Shown here: in pieces, positions 52,201-61,200 of the stretch
Numbering within the stretch: position 1 is the first letter of the stretch
How the letters are laid out: each line of letters starts with the position of its first letter
Origin: Dipteris shenzhenensis
Taxonomy: Eukaryota > Polypodiophyta > Polypodiopsida > Gleicheniales
NCBI GenBank assembly: GCA_047967505.1
Contig: CM106538.1
DNA length: 64,000 bases
Strand: one strand, 5' to 3'
Translations under genes and position numbers: made by a program
The notes under the pieces: model-generated
Databases searched by the model: none
What the model was told of the DNA's origin: nothing
What the model saw: only the letters and a program-made list of their open reading frames with translations

Positions 52201-55200
52201 GCCCTAGATAAAGAGGGCCTCCAAGCCCTCATTTGATATCTTCTGGAGTAGCAAAAGCAGGAGCAGTAGGGGCAGCAGACACCAGCACACTTGGAGCCTA
52301 TCCTGGAGGACCAAGGGAGTTGGAAGGCTGCAGACCTAGCTCAGCAAGGTGCTGCCCACCTAGGCTGATTCACAGGCAGTAAGGTGGAGAAGAACACTCT
52401 GGACAGAGAGTCTACGTATGCTTGAGGTGGAGCACGCGGGCTCAGATATCTAGAAGTGCTTGACATCTAGTAGGAACCTTGCCTTCTGTACAGCTGCCAT
52501 CAGCTGTACGGCCTTCCGTACAGGTTCCGTGCACCTTGCAACCCCCATACAGCTCCCCGTACAGTTTCCCGTACAGCTCCCGTGCTCCCTGCACATACCC
52601 GTACAACCTTCTCTGCAGCCATCTACTCCGCCACTTTTTCCTTCGATACCTGCTGTACGGCCATCCGTACATATACGGTCATCTGCGCAGCCTCCTTCCA
52701 TATCTCCGACTCATGTTGAGCATCATCAGACTCCTTCTCCTTAGGATATGGATGTGCCCCTTGCAGAGGGGATCATACAGGATGTTGCACATGCTCCTTC
52801 TCAGGTTGATCCTCGAAGTGACGCTAAAATGCTGAGTCCTGCTTTATCAGATGCAGCTCTTTCATCGGAGGATACAGATGTTGATCTAGCTCCTTTGCCT
52901 CTGATGCCTGTGCCAGAGTCTTCTTCTGTTCGGGATGCAGATGTGCCATTTTCACTGAATTCTTTTCATCCCATGTTACAACAGGTTTTTGACCCTGTGA
53001 TTCAAAAATTTCGAGTGCCCGCCTATATTAAGAAGAATCACAAGGCCAAAAAACAGCTTGTTTTTATTGATGGTGTGGTTTCTACACTACATCAGTTTTT
53101 ACAAAGCAATAATCTAAAGTTGGAGGATGTTGTGTTTGATCCTCCTCCAGCTTGACATGTAACTTTTTACTTGGCTGCCTCATGACTTTCGCTCTGAGGC
53201 TTTACTTGTAAATTTTTCCTTTGTACTTATTGGTGGGTTTTTACCTCTTTTTTGGGGTTTCCCACACAGAAATATAAGATTTCACCCAAAAAAAAAAAAA
53301 AAAGTGTGTGTTTTTACTTGGCTGCCTCATGACTTTTGCTTTGAGGCCTTACTTGTAAATTTTTTCCTTGTACTTATTGGTGGGTTTTTACCTCTTTTGA
53401 GGTTTCCCACACATAAATATAAGATTTCACTATAAAAAAAAGTGTGTGTAGATTCTTGAAAATGTAATCTCAAACCATCTGACCAAATATGGATAAAGCA
53501 TGCATAGGGCCTAAGGCCTAAGAGGTCCCTTTTTGTATTCTTAGGAAAGAAAAAGGAGTCATTATGAGGTGTCTTCTCGATGGTTGCTCTTGCCACTGAT
53601 CGATGATGTCTATCTATTCGAGAGTCTATGCCTCATCTTTTTTGGCGTTGCCCTGTGTCTCATGATTTCTTACTTTGTGTATAGCAACAGCTCCAGGCTC
53701 GTTCCCCAGTGCTTCCTTTGGCAAGAATTTCTGGCTGTTTGGTTTTCATCTTGTGAGGCAATATTATGATCTTCTTATTTATCGGGTTCATTACTAGGTA
53801 CTTGGGACCCTATGGAAGGATCACAATCATCGGGTCTTTGGCTAAATCTCGCTTCTTCTAAGCCTCTCTACAACAATCATTTTATGATTGTCTGCATGTT
53901 CGCAATATAGATTATCATGCCTTCTTGTCATATAATGACATCTTATGTTGTTTGTGGCTGGTTGTCCCTTTCTTGGGGACTCTTCTTTGTAATATAATGA
54001 CAAATGGATTTCACCCCTAAAAAAAGTGTGTATGTACACACACACACACTTTTTTTTTGTGGAATCCATATTTATTTATATTACAAAAACAGTTTATGTT
54101 AGATAATGAGATCCCAATAGATGATCCCATAAATTATAAGAAGCAATTCTTGTTTATATTACAAGAAGCAATTCCTGATAGAAAATGAAAATCCCACCAA
54201 AGGGTCTCCCGCAGCAGCGGAAGACTCATAGATGAGCCTAGGAACTACACACGGGAGTGTTTCACTATGGAATCAAGCATCATCAACATGTGTGTATTCA
54301 CAACCATTCATGTGTGCAAGCCAGCAACTAGATTGCGCATCAAGAAAAATATAGAAGCAACACTTATATATTTACATCCGTCCACAAACTGGACACAATA
54401 CAATACCAAAATGTTCTCCTACTATATGCTTGGCACCTCTAGATCTCCAAGCCCGCGTGCTCCATGGATCTTATGTAGACTCTCTGAAGATCCCTTCCAC
54501 CTTGCTATCCGGAAAGCCAGCCTAGGTGGGCTGCCACTCTAGCTTAGTCTGCACAGCTGCTTTTGGGTCACCTTCACCTCCTGAGTATAGGCCCAAGGAT
54601 GCCTGACTGCTGCTCCTATCAACTGTCTTGAGGGCTGCTCCAAGTGATGAGTGTAGAGGCCCCAAATGACCCCTTTTATAGGGCTCCCAGCCCTCCCAAA
54701 ATAGTGACTAGAGCAACCCCTACCAGCCGCCTTTTACTGTCCATTCACCCAACCCAAACAGGCCCTCCAGCTGACTCAAATGGCAGCCTATAAATCCACC
54801 CCTAGGGACACACTTGCAGGCCTTTCGCTGGCCCTGCCTGGCCATGCGGTAGGCTGCCATTGGCCCGCGCAAGCCTGCCCATATCCAGCCTCATTCCCAA
54901 GCCCCTAGGCCTTCCATAGCTTGCTGCACCTGTTCCATCTCTGTTCAGCCCTGTTCTAGGCCCTGGAAAGCTTCCAACCAGTCCGTACTGAGGTTTCCTT
55001 GCACATGCTTGTCCTCTCCATCCATGGACAGCCATGTGGTACTCCCGCACCACTTCTGCCCACCATGGTGGCCCTGATCCGCCAAGTATTATCTCCTCTC
55101 ACTCTCTGCTGCCCATGTGGAAGCCCCATGCCTACTCCTATTCTATGGTCTACCTCCTCGATGCACTCCTCATATGGAGGCTCATAGGTGGGATGTTACC

Positions 55201-58200
55201 TCAAGCCACCGTGACTGGTGTGCGAAATCGGTGGTGGAGCAAAAGCCACTCATTGAAAAGCCAGAAGAAGACTATGACGAACCCAAAGTGTTTCAGAGGG
55301 CTACAACACGGGAGCTACTGGAGCATCTTCATCTATGGATTTGGATCATGTCAATGTGGGTCAGTGAGAGGGGGTGTGGAAATAGGGCCGTCACAATCCC
55401 CCACGCCTCCCTCAACATCAAGTGGCTCCGAACCTTCATTTTCCACAACGGTTAGTCGGTCTCGTTGAGCTTGCCTGTCTCACCAAAATTTGGGATCTAA
55501 TATCTATTAGCCATGATAATAAGCTAAAAGAAGTAAAGGGTTTATAGTGTCATAAATGTTTGAACCTGAGCCTCCCACTTGGGTACAATCCTTCAAACGC
55601 CTACCTGAACCTGAGGCTCCCACCTGGATACAATCCTACAAACACCGAAGCTAATTCCTCCGAGCAATGAATCAAGGTCGTCCTTCAACCAGGTCGTTGC
55701 TGTCAAGCTCTACTTCCTGAGAACTTTCGTTAGGGCTCTGATACCTTGTTAGCAAATGAAAATCCCCCCAAAGAGTATCCTGCAATGGAAGACTGATAGA
55801 TGAGCCCAGGAATTACGCGGGCACATTTCACCATAGAATCACGCTTCATCAACATGTGTGTACTTCACAACCATTCATGTGTGTGCAAGCCAACAAATAG
55901 ACTGTGTATCAAGACAAATATAGAAGCAACACATATATATTTCCTGTAGGAACAAAGTGAAGACAGGTTGTGAACACAAGTGAGCAAGAGTGCACACACA
56001 AGACAGCTCCAATAGAAATGTTCAAATGAAGCAATACAAGTACTTGGTATATATAGTATCCTAGTACTACTGGTCAACCATAGGGTTGAATTTATGCCTA
56101 CAACACCATATCTTTGTAATCTCTTACAAATCCCCCCTCAAAGATATGGCTGAAAGTACCCTGGAAACATCTCAGATGTACCCTGCAGTACCTAAAGTAC
56201 CATGGTTGCACAAATTCATCCAAATGGATATGCAACCTATGGGAGTACATGAAAACAATGTCATTGTGAATCACTTCACAACCCCCCTTGACGTTGTGAG
56301 AATGTCTATGATCCCCAAGCCATGTCGATGTCGTAAGAAAAGATCTGTTGACAGGGCTTTGGTGAAGATATCCACCACATTGTCCTCAGATGGACAATAG
56401 ATGAGATCAATGAAGCCATTAGAAATACAATCCCGTACATAATGATAATGATTTTCAATGTGTTTCATGCAAGCATGAAAGACAAGATTGTTGGCTATGG
56501 CAATGCAACTCCGGCTGTCACAGAAGATAGAGTTTGCTTCGCCATCCTGTGCATGATGCAAGTCATGCAAAAGCTTCCTTGACCACATTAACTCCGTAGT
56601 GGCTTAATTTGGAGGAAAGAGAGACTCGCTCTTGCTTCTTACTGAGCCATGAGATACAGGCTGAACCCAATGAGAAGCAATAGCCAGGACCGTCTGTCGT
56701 CAATGTCCCTTGACCAATCTGAGTCGATGAAACCACTCAGCTTTAGATCACAATCTGAAGCATAATGCAAGCCGAGAGAGAGAGTGCCATGGACATATCT
56801 GAGAACCCTCTTTGCTGCATTCCAATGTGTGATCGTAAGACAATGCATGAACTGGCTCAAAAGCCCTGTAGCGTAGGCAAGAATGTTGACGAAGCCCTGG
56901 GACAGCAAAAACTGATGTATCTTCTAATACCATGCACGAGGTGCTTGCTTCAGCCCATATAGAGCCTTCCTGAGCTTGCATACCTTGTGCTCTTGTCCCT
57001 TCACCTCAAAACCTTGGGGCTGATGTACATAGACCTCCTCTTTAAGATCATTGATGAAAGCGGTCTTGACATCCATCTGGTACACTGACCAACCATAAAA
57101 CGCAGCAAGAGAGATGACGGAACGAATGGTGGTCATCTTGGCCACTGGAGCAAATGTCTCCTCATAATCTATCCCCTCCTCACCCTGTCATATGATTTTT
57201 CAAAGTCAAGTAGGAGAATGGACAAGTGCTGGTGATTCTCTTTGTCCCATTCACATGCTTGCTAAAATGAGAAGATGGTATCAAAGATACTTTTGACCCT
57301 GTATGGAAGTACTCTGGTACCATGCCAGGGAGATGTGGCTGAAACTGCCAAGATCTCCTCCATGAGTTGCATGATCCAAATCGCCTGAGATTGTTTATTA
57401 AGATGCCTCTATCTGCTGCTCCATGAGCTGTCTTCGGATGGGCATGTACTGCTGCCTATGGCTGTGCTACTTTTTGTTCCAATTGTGCGGCCATTGCTGA
57501 CCTGCTGCATGCACCTTGTTGCTGGATGCTAAATCTCTTGCTGCTGGCTGATGCCCCAAATGGGCTAGGAAGTCTGCCCCATCCCCTCCCCAGCGGGTTG
57601 TTACAGCCCAACTGCTGCTGCTCCAAGGCCAACTTTGCTGATTGGGCAATAGCTGATTTGGTCAACTGCCACCTGCCATTCAATTCACCTTCCCAATTGA
57701 ATGTCCCATGAATGTGGGCTCATAAGCGGGGGATTTGATCAACTTTGCTGATTGATCTGGACACCATGGTCAGGTTGCTGATTTGGTCAACTGCCACCTG
57801 CCATTCAATTCACCTTCCGACCGATCAAATGTCCAATGAATGTGGGCTCATACATCGGAAATTCTGCATTCCTACCTCTCACTGCCCCTTGTCCCCTCAA
57901 ATCAGGGGCTCACAGGTGGGCACAGTGAGAATCTAACAGCTATCACCTATAAGATCTCCCAACTTTTTCAGGTTGGACTCGTAGCATTTGGTTGGGGTCG
58001 CTAGTGGTACCTCCTTTTGGACTTCGAGAAGACTTGTCACCCAGTGGATTTGTTTGTTCAGGATGACACCATCCACGAGCATATATATATATATATATAT
58101 ACCTTTGTACGACTAGAATATATCCAATCGTACAAATTTAGAAATTTTGTTGTTCTAAATTCCAAAAAATCTACACAGAAAATAAAAGAGAAAATGAAAG

Positions 58201-61200
58201 AGAAAAAAAGGAAGGCATAGTTAGCAAGCAAAGCAACACTTATGTCATCACCAGTGCCCAAGCATAAGCAGCTATACTGGGTTTCTAAAGCCCGCAGAGT
58301 CTCTTGGGCAAACCCAGAGCACATATGTTTCTTCAATAGATGTGGCAAACAAGTAACAACACCTACTCTAATGTGTAGAGCTTTGATAGATCCATTTGCC
58401 TCAGTTGTAGTGCTTTCTGTGACTGAAGCTTCCTTCAAGCACGGGACACAAGTATCAGGGGACTACGGTTACACAAGCTTTTGAATTTTGCAGGTGAGGG
58501 TGGATTAGTAACTTATATGGATACTTTACCACGAAACATTGCAAGGTTTCAGGCTTCACTTCACATTTTTCTTTAGCCACAAGATCAATCATTAACTAGC
58601 ATAAGTCTGATCACTTCAACCTCCACAGGAATCCATAACTTGGAGGACGAAATTGGTTATGAATAAATTCCAAGTCCCAACAAGCATAACAGTCCATTAC
58701 CTGATGTGCTCAGTTGCTATCAGTGCTCTATCCTGTCTAGCAATTAGCTCCTCAGACTGCAAGCATTTGCACTGAAATACTGTAGTAGAGGCAGAACACA
58801 ATTCCTCTGACAAAGTTCAGTGGGACCTGCCGTTTCACATTACCTCTGAATACATTCATGACACAAGAAAGTACCATCTTGGCCCACCTTTTAAGTGGCC
58901 ATCTTAAATTCTTATCTTGTTCTTCCCAATCGAGTATATTGTGGCAATGAATAGCTTGACCCATTTCAGTACTGTCTTTTTAGTGTCTGACTTTTGACTT
59001 GGCTGCAACTGGATTATTTTTTTTAAGGAGAAGCAAAAATAAATGGCATTTGTCTAGGCACATACACACTTTGAACTGTGGAAATTTTAAGAATAATTCA
59101 ATACACTGTCAAGAAACATGGTCATCCGATGCATGGCTTTTAAAATGTTATGGAAGTAATTGCAGACATTAAGTGTTACCAGGCCTACTCAATCTTCCTG
59201 ATATGGCTTTGTGCACAAATTCTTACCAGATTATCTTGAGGTACAGGTCCACTGCTGAAAGAGATTCTTGATGCTCTTCTAGAGCCAGCAGACAACCTCT
59301 TCATCTGTGACTGTATTTCAATCATGCTTGACTCCAATTTTTCAAGAGCCTGCATAACACTTACTATCATGGAAATGCTTTGTCACCCTTTGAACTCAAA
59401 AATATTACAAAATTTGCTAGGACAAGGTTCTTACATCCTTAGTATTCTGAGAAGATTGTGAGATCTTCTCTATATCATCCACATCAGCCTTCTTTTGTAT
59501 GCGATTCTGAAGTTCTGCAACTGCCACCTCCAGTTTAGAACTTGAGGTTGGAGAGAGTTCATCTTCTGCTGTTGGCACTTTACCAACATCCACAAGAAAC
59601 TTCATTTCAAAATCCGATCGTAGGTTCTGGAAAGGGCATGAAAAAATGTATTTTATAGATTAGGGTAATCTTCTTAAAAACTCTTTCATGTAAAGAAATG
59701 GAAACTTAAGACATGAGAACTTTATAATTGTGATTCTTTCAAAGCACATCAATTATGTATATTAAAATGCAATGCTACGAGGAGTTTTTCTTTAAAGAAA
59801 TTAAAATATAGTTTATATTTTGACAATCTATATCAAGGAATGCCAATAAAGACGCATTATTTTAATTCATTTTTTGACAATCTATATCAAGGAATGCCAA
59901 TAAAGACGCATCCCTAGCTTGTGGGTAATCTCTATACAAGCTAAAGTGACTACTGAATCTATTAGCTCACAGTCGGAAAAACACTAAATGCATGGAATGA
60001 GACTGACTATGATCACAGGCTTCTCACAATGAATTCTCAAATCTCTACTTCTGCTCTGTTTGACCAAACGACTGTATCAACAAGTCCCCAATACGGCTCT
60101 TCAATACCCAGTGCTGTAGGATCTGTATTTTTATAGCCAGTCCCCACTACAGTTGGGCATACGCACAGCGCATTTTGGGCAATGTGCAATCACTCCTATC
60201 CTTGACCTACGCAGCCCTAAGTGGCCATGTGTTCTCTCCAAGTCTAGCCCTCTTGTTCATGAAGTGAATGCAAAGGCCAAAAGGGGATGAATTTGAGCTC
60301 GAAGAAAACAATCCAAGTCAATACATGCAGGTCACCAAGGATAGTTTTGACATATTTATACCAACAAACAACAAACTTTGAGTTTGGGATGGACTAGATT
60401 TCTAACATAGGGATGATAGCAGTGAAAATCATTAAGACACATTTTGTTTCGAAGCACTAAGGACAACAACAGTTACGAATAGAAAACACTCAAGCCACAC
60501 ATATGTCAATGAGGTTCTGGACTAGTGCCTACACCGCACCTTTTCCTAAACAAAAGTTACACCCCTAACAGCACCACATACCCTGAGCACACCTTAATAG
60601 TTGAGCCTTTAAGTGTTTGGCTTCTGTACGGTTGCCACATTGCTTTGACAAAGAAGTGCAACTAGAGAATGAAGTTTGCAAAGTCGCATCTTGTAATTGT
60701 CAGTATGCAGGACTCACCTATTAATTTTGATAGAAATGGAGCTGAAGGATATATCTAGATGAATCCAGGAACATGCCCAAACTCATCCTCTAAAAACACA
60801 GCATAGTGCAGTTCCAATCTCATGATAGTCACTCATAAGGTTGAAAACCATAAACTCCATCATGCATAGCACGGACTAGCTACTATGAAATCCCCACTGA
60901 CGTCATCAGCGCCCAACAGTGGGTGTGGACCATAGTATAAACATATGCTCTCACACATACAAATCCACATACCCACACATACTTGAGCATCCATTTATAC
61001 AAAGTCTTCGTACTAAGTTTCTATCGGCACTCCGGAGTTGAAGGGTAGACTCAGCCATGACGAAGGCTAGCACTAAAGGAGAAGGCTACACAAAAAGAAG
61101 TCCAAAATCTCTTCATTCAAGCTAAAACTGCTTGTGAAGACTAAATGATTTCATTTTAGTCTCTCCCAGATGAGCATTTAAGTCTAGCTGATAGGGCAAG

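Noticed and set aside
52748-53155. 135-codon ORF as a host gene
   Set aside because: It continues upstream through a stop into an LTR junction and is followed at once by a retroelement tail with poly(A), so it is treated as retroelement sequence.
58242-58484. Plus-strand 80-codon ORF as a gene
   Set aside because: No domain, no splice context on that strand, and it lies inside an intron of the minus-strand gene.
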